Assembly (NCBI RefSeq): GCF_021917145.1
Contig: NC_061068.1
Location: 1,135,350-1,199,349 of the forward strand
DNA length: 64,000 bases
From: Hypomesus transpacificus
Lineage: Eukaryota > Chordata > Actinopteri > Osmeriformes > Osmeridae
Direction of reading: 5' to 3'
This document shows, in pieces, positions 9,901 through 21,385 of the stretch (position 1 is the first letter of the stretch; every line of letters starts with the position of its first letter). Made by a program: the position numbers and the translations under genes. The notes beneath the pieces are model-generated. The model did not search any database. It was given only the letters and a program-made list of their open reading frames with translations, and was not told the DNA's origin.

Positions 9901-10929
9901 ATGGCGCAACCACGCAGGATGGAGGAAGAAATCGCAGATCTTGAAGAGACCATTAAGAGGACTCAGCTACACCTGGAGAAACGTAGGCTGAAGATGGAGC
10001 GTTCCAGGGCAAGAACGTCGTCCCACGCTGATGGGTCCAGTGTGCCACGGCCTTGTCGCCCCCTAGAGCCCGGGAGTGGAACCACAGAACACACAGCCAT
10101 AGCTGTGGACATCCAACCTGACCTACCTGGGGCGTCCCCACAGGTGGATGTTGGGGCCATCCTGCCCCGTTCCACTGCCATGCCAAGAACACCAGCGAAG
10201 GTGCCCAAGTTCAATGGAGAGACGCTCCTGGAGCCATATCTTGCCCAGTTCCAGTTGGCAGTGTGGCATGGTGGTTGGAGCAGCGAGGAAGCCGCCACTC
10301 ATCTTGCCCTGGCGCTGGAGGGAAATGCGCTGCAGGTGCTCCTGGATCTGACCCCGGGAGAACAGCGGAACCTGGAGACCTTGACCGGGGCCTTGGAGAG
10401 GCGGTTCGGGCAGCCACCATTCCCTGACCAGAGTAGGGACAGGCTAGCCAGCTGTCGCCGCCAGGAGGGAGGGAGTTTGGGCGCTTTCGCCGCAGATATC
10501 CAGCTCTACGCCCGCCATGGCTATCCAATGTTCGACGCCGCTGCAAGAGGGGAGCTGGCTCTCCATGCATTCCTCAAGGGGCTTATGCCAGAGCAGCTAC
10601 GCCAGCATGTGCGTCTCACCATGCCCAGAACCCTGGAGGGGGCTCTTCAAGAAGCGGTACGGGCAGAGGCGGTGCTCTGCACTCAGGCTGCCCCACGGCT
10701 GTCCCTTCCACACGTCCGGGCCATCGACTGTGAGGGTGAGGAGGCCGAGCCAGTTTGTCAGGTGCAGTTTCAGCGGCGGCCAGCCCCAGCTGGGAACCGT
10801 CGACCTCGATCCACTCTTCGGTGCTATCGTTGTGACGAACCTGGTCACATTGCCCGTGACTGCCCAGCACCAGCACCAGTCTCCAGAGCACCACAGCAGA
10901 CGGGAAACGACGGGGGGGTGGCGCAGTGA
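9901..10929 (+). CDS. Retrotransposon Gag (copy 2)
   Basis: The protein is identical to copy 1, displaced by 1923 bp: 342 residues, N-terminal coiled coil, capsid domain and one CCHC knuckle near the C terminus. Identity across the whole open frame means that the duplication is very recent, is maintained by gene conversion, or is an assembly effect. Confidence 0.9.
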   Translation: MAQPRRMEEEIADLEETIKRTQLHLEKRRLKMERSRARTSSHADGSSVPRPCRPLEPGSGTTEHTAIAVDIQPDLPGASPQVDVGAILPRSTAMPRTPAKVPKFNGETLLEPYLAQFQLAVWHGGWSSEEAATHLALALEGNALQVLLDLTPGEQRNLETLTGALERRFGQPPFPDQSRDRLASCRRQEGGSLGAFAADIQLYARHGYPMFDAAARGELALHAFLKGLMPEQLRQHVRLTMPRTLEGALQEAVRAEAVLCTQAAPRLSLPHVRAIDCEGEEAEPVCQVQFQRRPAPAGNRRPRSTLRCYRCDEPGHIARDCPAPAPVSRAPQQTGNDGGVAQ

Positions 10930-10959
10930 GGGGCCCGCCACCCCAATCGTTGGCCCCTC
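10902..10959 (+). promoter_or_regulatory. Putative -1 frameshift signal (copy 2)
   Basis: Same heptamer and pseudoknot as in copy 1: GGGAAAC at 10902-10908, stem 1 10915-10923/10936-10944, stem 2 10928-10935/10952-10959. Confidence 0.85.
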
Positions 10960-11375
10960 CCTTAAGCCAAGAACTGTTGATTGGTCGTGTAGGCAACACT
11001 AAGGGACTGTATTTGGACTGCTGGCTTGATGGCCAACCCTGCCAAGCTCTAGTAGACACGGGGTCTACCGTCTCACTGGTGCGTCCTGGCGTCCTTCCAG
11101 GAACCATGGGGACGCTCTCCGGCGCATGGGCAAAGTCAGACACGAACCTGGTGACGGTGACAGGGGAGAAGGCTGCTACAAAGGGGAAGAAGCATCTGCG
11201 GATCCAGGCTGGGAACCAGGAGGCGGAGCACGAGTTCTGGCTTGCCAATATTCAGGACTCGTGCATTATCGGCCTGGACCTGTTGTCCCGTTGGGGTGCC
11301 TATGTTGATGTCCTGAGGGCAGCCATCACCCTTGGTGGGGAGACTGTGGCGCTCCAGGACGGCCAGGACACTTAA
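10926..11375 (+). CDS. Retropepsin-like aspartic protease (copy 2)
   Basis: Identical to copy 1, with the DTGS active-site motif, and in the -1 frame relative to the preceding gag. The stop is followed after 59 nt by LTR 3, again leaving no room for a polymerase. Confidence 0.85.
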   Translation: MRGPPPQSLAPPLSQELLIGRVGNTKGLYLDCWLDGQPCQALVDTGSTVSLVRPGVLPGTMGTLSGAWAKSDTNLVTVTGEKAATKGKKHLRIQAGNQEAEHEFWLANIQDSCIIGLDLLSRWGAYVDVLRAAITLGGETVALQDGQDT

Positions 11376-11434
11376 GAGACTACCTGTTGGGTGATGGGGT
11401 TGTCGGGGACGACTGACCCCTCAGGTGGGGGCTA

Positions 11435-11806
11435 TGTAGCGACCCACGGATTGGTCGCGTGTTAACTCGCGCTGTTGGCGCAAAGGATTGTGGGTGGCGC
11501 AATTCACATACTTGTTTCATGTTTGGTTAATGTTGTATGCATGTTTGAGTTGAGTGTTGTTGTTCTGTCAATTAGGTTTGTCAGTGGATGATGTATGGAT
11601 ATTAGTAACTATAAGTTATCGTTGTTGCCATAACTGTGAATTGTATGTGAGTTAATGACTTGTTGTTGGCATTCACATGTGATTGGTGGTGTAGTAATAA
11701 AACCTGTAGTCGAGCGGTGTATGGGACACAGGATAAAAAGGTCTTCTTCTCTGCGTCCGATTATTACGCATCCACTCCAATATAGACCCCTAGCGCCATC
11801 GTTACA
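11435..11806 (+). repeat. LTR 3 (3' LTR)
   Basis: The terminal 372-bp LTR ends CGTTACA and is followed by ATAT, which matches the four bases before LTR 1. Confidence 0.95.
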
Positions 11807-11860
11807 ATATGTTTAAAATGTTATATTCCAAAAGATATCTTTAACAGTTAAAAAGGTTAT

Positions 11861-12901
11861 TGTGTAAGAAGCAATATGGCACATTTAATAATTTAGAACG
11901 GTACATCTTTTATTGTGAAGAGTTGGTAGTGATGAGGTCGTGTCTGCTGTTTGAGTGGATTGGGGGGAGAGTGTGAGAAGGAGTGGAGAGAGGAAGCGGG
12001 AAGGAGAATGGCGAAAGAGATGTGGTAGTCCGCGTGTGAGTGACAGAGAAGAAAACGTGAATAATATTATTGTTTGTTGTTTTATTATCGGCGAGATAGT
12101 GAAGACAGACATTAATTCTACGGACAAGAAGCAAAGAATAGTGCTCCAGCTAGCCTACCTTACTGTGTGTAAGGTAGCTAGCTAGCACTGAGTGTTTATT
12201 CACTAACCCAGTGAATTAGCTAGCTGTTCGGGCCAACACGGCTGAACGTGGCAAGTCAGGTGTGGGTTGTTGCCAGCGCGGGGACAATTTGCACGGGAGT
12301 TTGTGGAAGCGTAGAAAAACAGATAGCGCCGTGAGCTACGTGGATGCTCTCGGTTCCTCTGGCCACGTTGGAGGAAGAACGCGGACACCAACGCTCGCTA
12401 CTCGTCGAGCAACTGCCGTTCCTCATTGTCCTGCGGTTTGAGTGAGGTATCACTGAGTAAACAGAGACACACAACACTACAAATGGTACCATTATTTTGT
12501 TTTGCTCAATAGAGTGAAGTGACCATTGGTTTTAGGTCTCACCGCACCCGAGCATCGTATCAGGCCTGCAACGGGTTTTAGTTGGGGATCATTCTGAAGG
12601 TGCCAGAGTGTGTGTGTGAATGTGAGTTGCGTATTTTGCATGTAATGTATGGTCAATGTGTTTGTTATTACTAAAAGTACACTAAACGTGTATTTACTGG
12701 AAAACTTGCAAGTGTGTATTTCATTCCTGCTAATGTGTATCTTCTTGTTGGGAAAATAGTAATAAGTAAAAGGTAAAAAGGAATCTTTAAAGCTGAATAC
12801 TAGGGCATTGATTAATTAATTTAAGAGAGAGAGACCTCTCACTAAAAAGAATTCGGGGAGCGCACTCCAAAATAGTATAAGACAAGCTAGGGGGCGCTAC
12901 A
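11861..12901. mobile_element. Probable solo LTR (1041 bp) of a different element
   Basis: The segment starts TGTGTAAG and ends GGGCGCTACA (TG...CA), and GTTAT occurs directly on both sides (11856-11860 and 12902-12906), as a 5-bp target duplication would. No coding frame is evident. It lies only 54 bp beyond the tandem element, in a stretch otherwise without genes. The call rests on termini and flanks alone. A chance match of five bases is possible. Confidence 0.5.
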
Positions 12902-12906
12902 GTTAT

Positions 12907-13430
12907 GAATGCTTTGTGAAAGAAATAACAAATAAAACGCTTTTACTCTTTTTTATAACAAAATCCCTATCTAATCTTCAATATATCAAGAGAGTCCAGA
13001 CTTGTATTTCACTGTCATTTCTAAATAGTTGACTTAATTGACTTAAGTCTGTAACTAGCATAATATGAAAAATATTTCCTACCACACAGGAAACACAAAA
13101 TGGCATGTAGAATCCAAACATTATTTAATTGAATGTCACAATATTCAGGATATACAATATTTCTACGGTTGTGATGTCAAACAAGTACACAGTACTCTCG
13201 AACAACTACTAACCACATGTCAAACCATTCCATCTGCAGTAGAGAGGGTGATTTAGTGAGATTGCTTGTACAAATCACTAAAATTGTGTTCGATTTCAAC
13301 AGGATGTTGTAGTTCCCATTTGCCACTAGATGGCAAGGAGACGCTGTATAAACACTCCATCCTCTTCTTCTTAGTCCAAAGCGAAGCAGCAGCAACAAGG
13401 CAGGGTTTCTGGCTCCAAACGATCGCTGTG
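12907..13430. other. Flank of the let-7 cluster
   Basis: No gene was recognised. It contains a CTCF-like core, CCACTAGATGGCA, at 13323-13335, listed separately. Confidence 0.4.
13323..13335 (+). promoter_or_regulatory. CTCF-like motif beside the let-7 cluster
   Basis: CCACTAGATGGCA matches the core of the vertebrate CTCF consensus (CCASYAGRKGGCR). It lies about 100 bp 3' of the let-7a hairpin in the direction of transcription. Motif match only. Confidence 0.35.
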
Positions 13431-13525
13431 CCCCTCAAGGAAGGTGATAGGTTGTATAGTTATCACCTGAATAGGATTCGATTCCTCCCACAAACTATAC
13501 AACCTACTACCTCACCTTGTCAGGC
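13431..13525 (-). ncRNA. let-7a: let-7a-type microRNA precursor
   Basis: On the minus strand, 13514 down to 13493 reads as a 22-nt let-7a mature sequence, with seed GAGGTAG and the diagnostic GGTTGTATAGTT 3' half. A loop of about 30 nt follows. The 3p arm (plus strand about 13437-13460, CTATACAACC on the minus strand) pairs back, leaving the usual small internal loop near the seed. Flanking bases (CCT..CAAGG / CCTTG..AGG) extend the lower stem as Drosha substrates require. The mature RNA represses developmental timing and proliferation mRNAs in the cytoplasm within Argonaute. It lies 3' of, and about 430 nt from, a second let-7 hairpin on the same strand, so both probably come from one primary transcript. 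The chicken copy of this type of pair is named let-7j. Confidence 0.92.
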
Positions 13526-13884
13526 CAGACAGAGGCACGAGAGACTCAGCACGTAACACACACTCGCGTACACATGCACACACACAAACACACAACGAAA
13601 CCAACAAGACAATAACGCAATAACGCACTCAAACACAGCACATTCACTCCAAACCGCACGCTCGTCAGTCCTGTACGGTACAACAGAGACGACACCTAAC
13701 GTGCTCCTGACGTATCCTAGCGCCAAGTCCACCTTCAGACGACTGGCACGCTGTGCTGCTCTCACATTCTCCAAACAGGAAGTGAACCACATCCACTAGG
13801 ACAGGATGTCGATTTGGAAGCACTGCTCGTGGAGGGAACAGCCGCAGAGGAGGCCCGGGCAGGCCTGAGAGATGATCAGTCTGT

Positions 13885-13980
13885 CTCCTTAGGAAAGACA
13901 GTAGATTGTATAGTTATCTCAAAGGGAGAACAAACACCCCACAACTATTCAATCTACTACCTCAGCCTCAAGGACAGAAG
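13885..13980 (-). ncRNA. let-7k: let-7k-type microRNA precursor
   Basis: The minus strand from 13964 down to 13943 has the let-7 seed GAGGTAG followed by TAGATTGAATAGTT. This resembles let-7f, but with A for T at position 16 of the mature RNA, which is the chicken let-7k form as I recall it. The 3p arm CTATACAATCTACTGTC pairs with it, and the lower stem CTGTCCTTGAGGC / CCTAAGGAGACAG is well paired. The hairpin is the 5' member of the pair on the minus strand. The 3p arm still carries the bases that would pair with an ordinary let-7f sequence at the variant site, so the A creates a mismatch in the stem. Confidence 0.9.
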
Positions 13981-14345
13981 CAGGGCTGTGGAGTTGACAT
14001 GGAGGGGAGGGGCCAACACGGTTCTGTAGGGAAATAATAATACAAGTTTTAGTTCATCCGCCATTTGCAAGTGGAAACACAGGTGCATTCGAACAGAGTC
14101 GTTGACAGTTTTTGGTCAAGCGCCTCTCCATGGTTAAGTCCTGCGCTGTGTGGTTATGAAGGCCAAGTGTCTTCCCCTCTGGAAGTGAGACCAGGTAGTG
14201 CGAAGGAGGTCGTTTGGAATCAGAATCTTGGGAGAATCCCTGCCTGGGAATTCCAGAACTCGCATGTCATGCTAGGATCCCAAAGGTTTCATCTTGGTCG
14301 AATGGTACATGTTGGAACAGGAGCATGACAACCTCAGCTACTGAC
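13981..14345. other. No gene recognised
   Basis: This is the sequence 5' of the let-7 pair on the minus strand, probably part of the primary transcript. No coding exon was seen. Confidence 0.4.
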
Positions 14346-14600
14346 TGATACACTGACAAACACACACACACACACACACAAGCATGCCAACATACACACG
14401 CATGCACACACACAAACTGTACACACACAAAAACAACTCCCATACATACACACACACATACACACACGCACACACACACAAACAAACATACACACATACA
14501 TGCTTGCACAAATACACTAACAAACACATCCTGTACACACACACACACACAGTATTGTACAGACACACATGCACATACACACACATGGACACACACAGTC
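14346..14600. repeat. CA microsatellite, degenerate
   Basis: CA/ACAC repeats are interrupted by CATA and AACA words. The frames across it are repeat by-products. Confidence 0.95.
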
Positions 14601-17600
14601 CCTAACAGAGCTTAAATGACACTGCCCCTCCATCGAGGTAGTCTGGTAACAGTTTTATTTGGAATTACCTCCAAGGAGCAATTTCCTCTCCAGTTTCAGC
14701 TCTGCTGTAAACACTACACAACTACCAGGACACTACACACCAACTACCAGGACAGACACTGCTCTGTGGCAGACACAACAACTACCAGAACACATGCAAC
14801 TCTGTGATAAATACCACACAATATCTACCAGAAAACATACAACTATATGGTTAACACCACACAACAACTATCACACCACCGACAGCTCACGCATCCACTA
14901 CCACAACACAGGCGTACAACATAACTACCAAGACACAAGCAGATCTGTAGGAACCAGCGAACTCCGACTGTGATCGGACCCACGTCTAGACAGCCCTCCA
15001 GTGAGAGGTGAGTCTGTATCATGAAGATCTTCAAAGGTATCCGTTCTGAAGACCAGAGAGGGGAAGACTGATCCTCGTGTAGCTACCATGGAAAGTGAGC
15101 TAATTTGTACGAGCTCAAGCGTAACTCACTGGCATCTAAAGAGGTTGGCATGTCATAAAGGAAACCAGCGCCGAGAACTAGTGCCCATTTTCTTCCGAAA
15201 CTTGGCCAGGTTTGTCTCGACCCAAACCCACAGAAGCTTGCTGTTTAACGGGCAGAAAATAGGCAAATTCAAACATGGCTTCCCCCAGCCATCTCCAGCT
15301 ACTGAGCACTGAGAGAGGCGTCCTGTACAGACGGTAAGCACAGGACAGGACGGATGATGAAAATAAAATGGCAGCGCTTTCGGCCATTTTAGGGAGTTGC
15401 TTGGCAGCTGTGAGGGACTACATCAATGGGGCGAAAGACTCAGGAGTCTCTCCCTGCTCCTCGTCGATCTGCGTCTGTCTGTCTCATCCCAGTTACATGT
15501 TTATCTTCCAATCAAAGGTAGGGAAAGCTTGTTGGATGCGCAGGTGCCTCGAATCTCTCAAAAAAGGTACTTTGTAACACACTGCACCCACCACCCCCAA
15601 AAAACACCTTGCGAGAGACGAGTCAGCAATTTTTCTAAAGGAAGGAATTTCAGTTACACCTGCCAATATTTTTCCCATACATATTAAAAAATATCTTAAA
15701 TCTGCCCTGTCTATAAACAGATTATCTTCACTTATAAAAATAAATAAAGTCTAAAGTCTAAATCTAATCTAAATCTAAAATCTAAGTCCTTCGAGTTCTT
15801 TTTTCACGAGAGCACACTGTTTCCTGCCATCCAGGGAGTAAGAGGACAGCTGGGCTGAGCTGTTGCCCCCCCCAAGAGACCCTGCTTGGGCTGGGCCCTC
15901 GTGTCTCAGCACCCACTGTTGTGGTAGACGCTGGACAGACCAAGAAAAGAGCCAGACGCTTTGCATAAATTAGAATGTGAACCACAGGCGCTGAAAGGCA
16001 GCAGGGCCGTTCATTAACATACTGAATTCCTCTTTGGCCTAATTAAGGCAGACAGTGATTGAAATGTTTTGGCAGACAGGCGGGTGAGGCTGTGAGAGTG
16101 CCAGGGCGTGCTCACTGGGGCGGAGGGAGGGGCGGGGCGATGGGAGGGGCGGGGCCACAGGTCTGGGGGCCCTAATTGAGATGTTGAATTAATACGACTG
16201 CAAATGGAATCAGAGCCCACTGACTGGACAGAGTGTACAGACAAGACCAGAAGAAAAGGAAGGGACGTTTGCTTTTCTTCTGAGAAACCCTGGTGAAAGT
16301 TGTGGCTTGTTTGCAAACTTCCAACTACAAATATGAGTGCTGCTGTGCAAACATAAGGGTGATCTAAGAAAGGTTTCACATCAAAGAATGTTTTCGAGAC
16401 AAAATAATCAAACAGACAAACACTGTAGTTTGCGAGACAAAAAATCCAACAAAGCGATGCTGAAATGCGATCTTTCCAGTTGGTCTAAACAGCTGGAGCC
16501 CAATTTCAAGTCCACAATTCCCAGGTTGCTACTATTGATTGTATTACACAAAAGAAAATGGCCGCCCTGTTGCCCCCTGTTCTCCTAGCCGTCGTCTGCC
16601 TCCTTCCCCTCAACACAGCATCATCAGAACATCTGTCCGTGTGCCACTACCCTCACAGAGACAGAGGGAAGCCAACACCATCACCATTTTTAAATCCCTT
16701 CTTCTTTTTTCTATCTATTATCAAGAAGAGTTAAACCATTAAAGTTGCAAAGCATGACCATGCACTTCTATTGCTATCGCCAGGTAAATACTGGCGACCG
16801 CTATTTTGAAGCGAACGCACGAAAAAAAAATACCTATCGTGTTTTGGCGCCGGTCCACGGAGGACGGACGGTCGTCGTAACATGGGACACCGGCGCGGAG
16901 AGCGGGGTGCGGGGGCCGGCACGGTGGAGCGACGGAGTCTGCTGGTAGAACCTCGTCTGTTCCGTCTCCTCACTATTTGGTGCCAAGAAATTGGGCATTG
17001 TCTGCGTGCCAAGCGGAATCTGAATGAAGCCCAAACAGGGGTGGCTGGGATGTTGTGGAGGGGAGACTGGCAGCACCCAGAGTGGGGAGGGGGAGGGGAG
17101 TGCTGGCTGCCAAGCAATGAGAGGCTGCCATGTCAAAAAGCAGGGCATGTGACCACCAGACAATACCATAGCAACTGTGGCAAAGATTATTATGGGATGC
17201 ACACCATGGTTGGTGCTGGCGTGGCCGTAGAATAGTGGGGACTGGAGAGGAGAGAATGGGGAGAGAGGGGGGAGACAGGGAGGAGAGTAGGGGGAGAGAG
17301 AGGGATTCACCTCTGCCTCGTTCTGTTGTGGTGAGGAGGTGTTTTGTTTCAGATTGATGGTGGGAATGTTGATCTGGGCTCGTTGTGTCTCATCTCTTGT
17401 ACAGCTGATGCACTCACAATCTCCTGACTAACAGTGGACAGAATGTACACTGATCGTTTACTTCCCCCCTCGAGCAAGAATTCCTGAGAAGTGTAGGAAG
17501 TACTCACGGGAGATGCATCTACCGGTGATTTATCCAGAGTTGTTTGAAACAGGCGTTGTGTTGTGTGTCGTCAAAAATCTTCTTGCCCAAAGTTTGGCGT

Positions 17601-20410
17601 GTGGCCATGGTACCGACCTTTGGCCAAACTTCGAGAGATTCCTTGGATCCTATCTCTTCGGGTCTGTTTCCTGCGTTCTCCTATTCCTTTACTCAAGTTT
17701 GACACAAGTCATCCAGAACTTTGCAGTTCCCCATCTCTGTATGATTGTTGACCGAGAGGATTGTCCAGGGGACAACGTGTGCAAGTTGCTTCTCCGGAGG
17801 AGAACGCCCTTGTTTCAAAAATAGCCGTCTCCAAACAGGAAGTCAGTCGAGCTTTGACCTTGTTTGACTTCATCCTGGTCTCCCGGGGCAACGGTGAAAG
17901 CAGAAGCCAAGGCCCTTTGTGTGATACGGCAGAGAGAAAGACGTTATACTTCAGAGGAAATCACAGCTAATGTGATACAGGTGATAGAACAGGGGCTATC
18001 ACAATACTATTACTATCCGAAGCACTTCCTACTGTCACGATCATGTTTGGACACACCAACTCCAAACACCAACAAAAAAAATATCACACTCATGTGGGTC
18101 CATTTGTAGTGAAGTGTCGTCTTGTGTCTGAAAACCATGAAACATTCAACCCTACATGTAAAACCATTCCTTGTCCCCTGTAGCGGAGGTATTAGGAGCG
18201 GACAAAACTTTTTACAAGTCAGGTAGAATCATTTGTGATTCCACAGTATATAGGAACTTCCATTTAGAACCAAACCTTTAAGCAGAGGGTAAAAGGTAAA
18301 ATAGTTCTACATGGCACACTTTTATATCTCTGTACCGTAAGGGACGCCCAAGTCATATTAAGTTTGTCCACAAGACTACAGTCTGTCCCTGTGAGAAGCC
18401 TTCAGGCAGAGACGTTGGCCGGAAAATAGCAACTGATACAAAATGAACCACAGACCACTGCTATTTCTTGTTGAAGTGGCCTTCGAGTGCTATCAAGCAC
18501 GGCTGTTTGTGTATGCAGACAAGACCTGATAAAGACAGAGACTTTGCTCCTAGTAATCTCAGCATCAGTGTTACCAGGAGGGGAGGGGGGTGTTCAAATA
18601 GCCGAGGATATGACCAGCTTTCCAAAAATGATATAGTCACGCAACACACCGAGTTCGTCTGAGGACAGAGGGGGAGGAGCTTGTTTTCCATGACTTAAAC
18701 CCTGCCCTAGCAACCCTGCCTACCCCTCCCCCAGGCCCCTCCCTTGCCCCACCCTCCTCGCCTCCCCTGCCCCTCCCCCCCCCAGCTAACCAGCTCCCCT
18801 GGTCTGTCTTTCAGCTTCTACCAAGCAGTTCGTCCTCATTTTTGCACACACACTTTTCCTAACACGGCAAACACATGCACACAGGCACAAATACACACAC
18901 ATAAACACACACACACACACACACTCACTCACTTACGTACATGCACAATTAATGACAAACAGTATCCTATAGGAAAGTGCATTGCAAAGTTGTTAAATCC
19001 TCATTGTTATGACTGAGATAAAACAGAACAGTGCTTTTATAAAAGGTTGACTGTGGAACTGTCGCACTAACACACGTTTTACATCATCCTTTCTTCCTTT
19101 CTGGCTCCAGTCCACGAAAAGATGACAGCCTAATTTGACAAACGAGCAAATAAGAATCCCAAGGACTGGGTAGTTTGAGAAGCGCAATATGGCGGCTGAA
19201 ATCGAGACCTTGCAGTTGTACAATGCAAGCCTCTTCATGCTCCGAACAATGCTCGCATCGATATGATCTGGTTCATACTGGTTTCTTCACAGGTCGGGCC
19301 TACAACTGAACAACAGCAGTTAAACTGTTAGTTTCTCTCAGCATTTATCACTTCAGGAAATGTCTAGCCTGATTAGCATCCTATAGCTATTTACACCAGT
19401 CAGATAGAGACTGATACTGTGTGTATCACTCATTGCTAGCGTACTTTGAACTCGTAAAGAATTACAGATTCTCATGATATGGTTGTTTTTCTCTGTGGTC
19501 TGATTCTTGCGCTGTACCTAGTAAGTGTGGACATTCAGAGTTTCAAACAACTCTCGAACGAATGGTTGACGAGTTCCTCTCAGCTCTATGTTTTGTTTGT
19601 TTTAACCTGCAGCAAAAACTAATATTTAGTCTGGTAGATTCTCTTGTTAGAAATCTAGACAATCCGAACTGTGTACTGCTTATGTGCAGGGCCAGCTGCA
19701 TGTGTGTACCGCATACTAAAGGCTGCTGGTCACTTTCACCCGAGGTAGATTCTAGAAGCAGCCACAAGACCTCAGAGATCCTCTTTTTCTATACTAATCT
19801 GTCTTTGATGTCTAAAATACAGTATTGCACTGTTCATAAACACACCAATTACATTCTTTCATACCCCCAAAAATATATTATTCGCATCTCCAATCCGGTT
19901 TACACGCCTTTTACCCTGTCGATTAGAAATCAGACACCAACGAATAAAATCGTTCGTAAGTGTTCCAGAGAAAAATCTTTTGGATATATTTATTTTTTGT
20001 CCGACCGAAATGCCGGAGTGTATCGGCCTTGCGGCGTAGGAAAGCATGCAGAAGTGTCCTTCACGGAGAAGGTGACAATAGAAAGAAACACAGAGACACG
20101 ATTTACAGAAGACAAACTGAGGTTCGAGTCCAGAGGAGGAACGGCCAAAGAGGCCCCGACGGAGACGCAGGATGGAGAAAAGAAAAATACCTGGAGGTCT
20201 GGAGCAGGACAGTTGCAGGCTTTACCCCAGGAAGCAGGCCAAGGCGGTGGAGGAGAAAGAGCGGGTGAGAGCAGAGACTAAAAAACCCCATCCCACATCC
20301 CTCTCTTTCGCCTGTGCGCCGAGGGAAAGGCAGAGCGGTGGACTAGCAAGCAACCCCACTGGAACAGCCATGCCCTCCTCCCTCCCTCCTTCCCTGCCCA
20401 CTTTGGCCTA
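14601..20410. other. Long stretch without a recognised gene
   Basis: No exon with protein similarity and no RNA gene was recognised. It may hold the promoter and unspliced body of the let-7 primary transcript (minus strand), but I see no decisive signal. Small features are a CA tract at about 18845-18935, TCTAAA-type short repeats at about 15745-15785, and a 239-codon open frame at 19562-20281 (+) with no recognisable domain, which I regard as chance. Confidence 0.4.
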
Positions 20411-20417
20411 GCTGCCA

Positions 20418-20418
<1 letters not shown>

Positions 20419-20450
<32 letters not shown>

Positions 20451-20520
20451 GACAGAGAGAAAGCGACGGAGAGAGAGAGAGAAAAGAAGGAGAAAATGAG
20501 GGAGAGAAAGAAAGAAAGCG
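20419..20520. repeat. GA microsatellite
   Basis: GAGA dinucleotide runs with CAGA interruptions, followed by GAAA-type repeats. Confidence 0.9.
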
Positions 20521-20719
20521 TGAGGTCACAGCAGCTAACTTGAGTAGATCGTTTTTTGAAAAATGCTAACGTCTCTGATTGCAAAAGCATGCCCTAGATA
20601 TCGTCAAGTGTGGTCTTCTGAAGAGGAAGGTTGTGAGTGAGGAAGACAGCAACCGTCTCCACACGAGGCCTTTGAAACCAGATGTTGGCTGTCTGAGGAC
20701 ATCTTGATTTAACACACAG

Positions 20720-20838
20720 CGACACAGATAGAGCGCAGATAGACAGTGCTCAGTTAGAGCACAGATAGACAGAGCACAGTTAGCGCACAGATAGACAGAG
20801 CACAGTTAGAGCACAGATAGACAGAGCACAGTTAGAGC
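20720..20838. repeat. 26-bp tandem repeat, about 4-5 copies
   Basis: The unit, GATAGACAGAGCACAGTTAG plus AGCACA, recurs with small changes. Confidence 0.85.
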
Positions 20839-21385
20839 ATGCGAGAAGTTTGTTGTAAAAACACATCTCTGTTCGACGAATAAGGTAAACAATGTAAGCT
20901 GAGAAAAAGATCACAGTTGAATGTAGTACTTACACAATTTCTTTCACGTAGACAAAAATCCATTGGCATATCATAGCAAATCATCTTCCTGCCAGATATT
21001 TCGTAGGCGTTTTCGAGAGAAAGTGTGTGTGCGTGTGTGTGTTAAAGACTGTGATCCGTGATGGTGTAGCGAAGCCTTTTGTCAGCACTTGGCGGGAGTC
21101 CCAGGTAGTCCATGCCTCACGGCTGCCTGTGTTGCTTCAATCCACCAACGTCTTAGCTGTTCTGCACCTGCCTGCCTTTCTGGTGCCGTTCGTTTGTGCT
21201 TACTTGACCCCCCTCCCCCCCCAAAAATTTTTTTAAACATTTCAAAAACCCTTTGAATAAACCCTGCTAAATTATTGAGATGAGCTTGTAATGAATAAGG
21301 GGTGGGGGTGAAATAAAAAATTTAAACTGTTGTTTCGTACAACTGCGGCGAAGGTCTTGAGTGTCTCACGTTTGCACCGAGCTGT

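Larger units (their letters stand above)
7589..11806 (+). mobile_element. Tandem gag-pro LTR retroelement (three LTRs, two interiors)
   Basis: Three 372-bp LTRs (7589, 9512, 11435) alternate with two 1551-bp interiors, giving a repeat period of exactly 1923 bp. Both units encode identical gag and protease proteins and I see no difference between the LTRs. The whole array is flanked by ATAT on each side (7585-7588 and 11807-11810), consistent with a single insertion with a 4-bp target duplication followed by LTR-LTR recombination, or with an assembly duplication. Each interior has a primer binding site, gag, an aspartic protease in the -1 frame and a purine-rich tract. Only 59 nt separate the protease stop from the next LTR, so there is no reverse transcriptase, RNase H or integrase. 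It must be a non-autonomous Ty3/Gypsy-like element mobilised in trans. It lies about 270 bp past the adora3 stop codon. Confidence 0.93.

Noticed and set aside
19562-20281. Open frame of 239 codons on the plus strand
   Set aside because: It has no recognisable domain, mixed low-complexity composition, no splice or family support, and competing open frames in the other registers. Judged to be chance.
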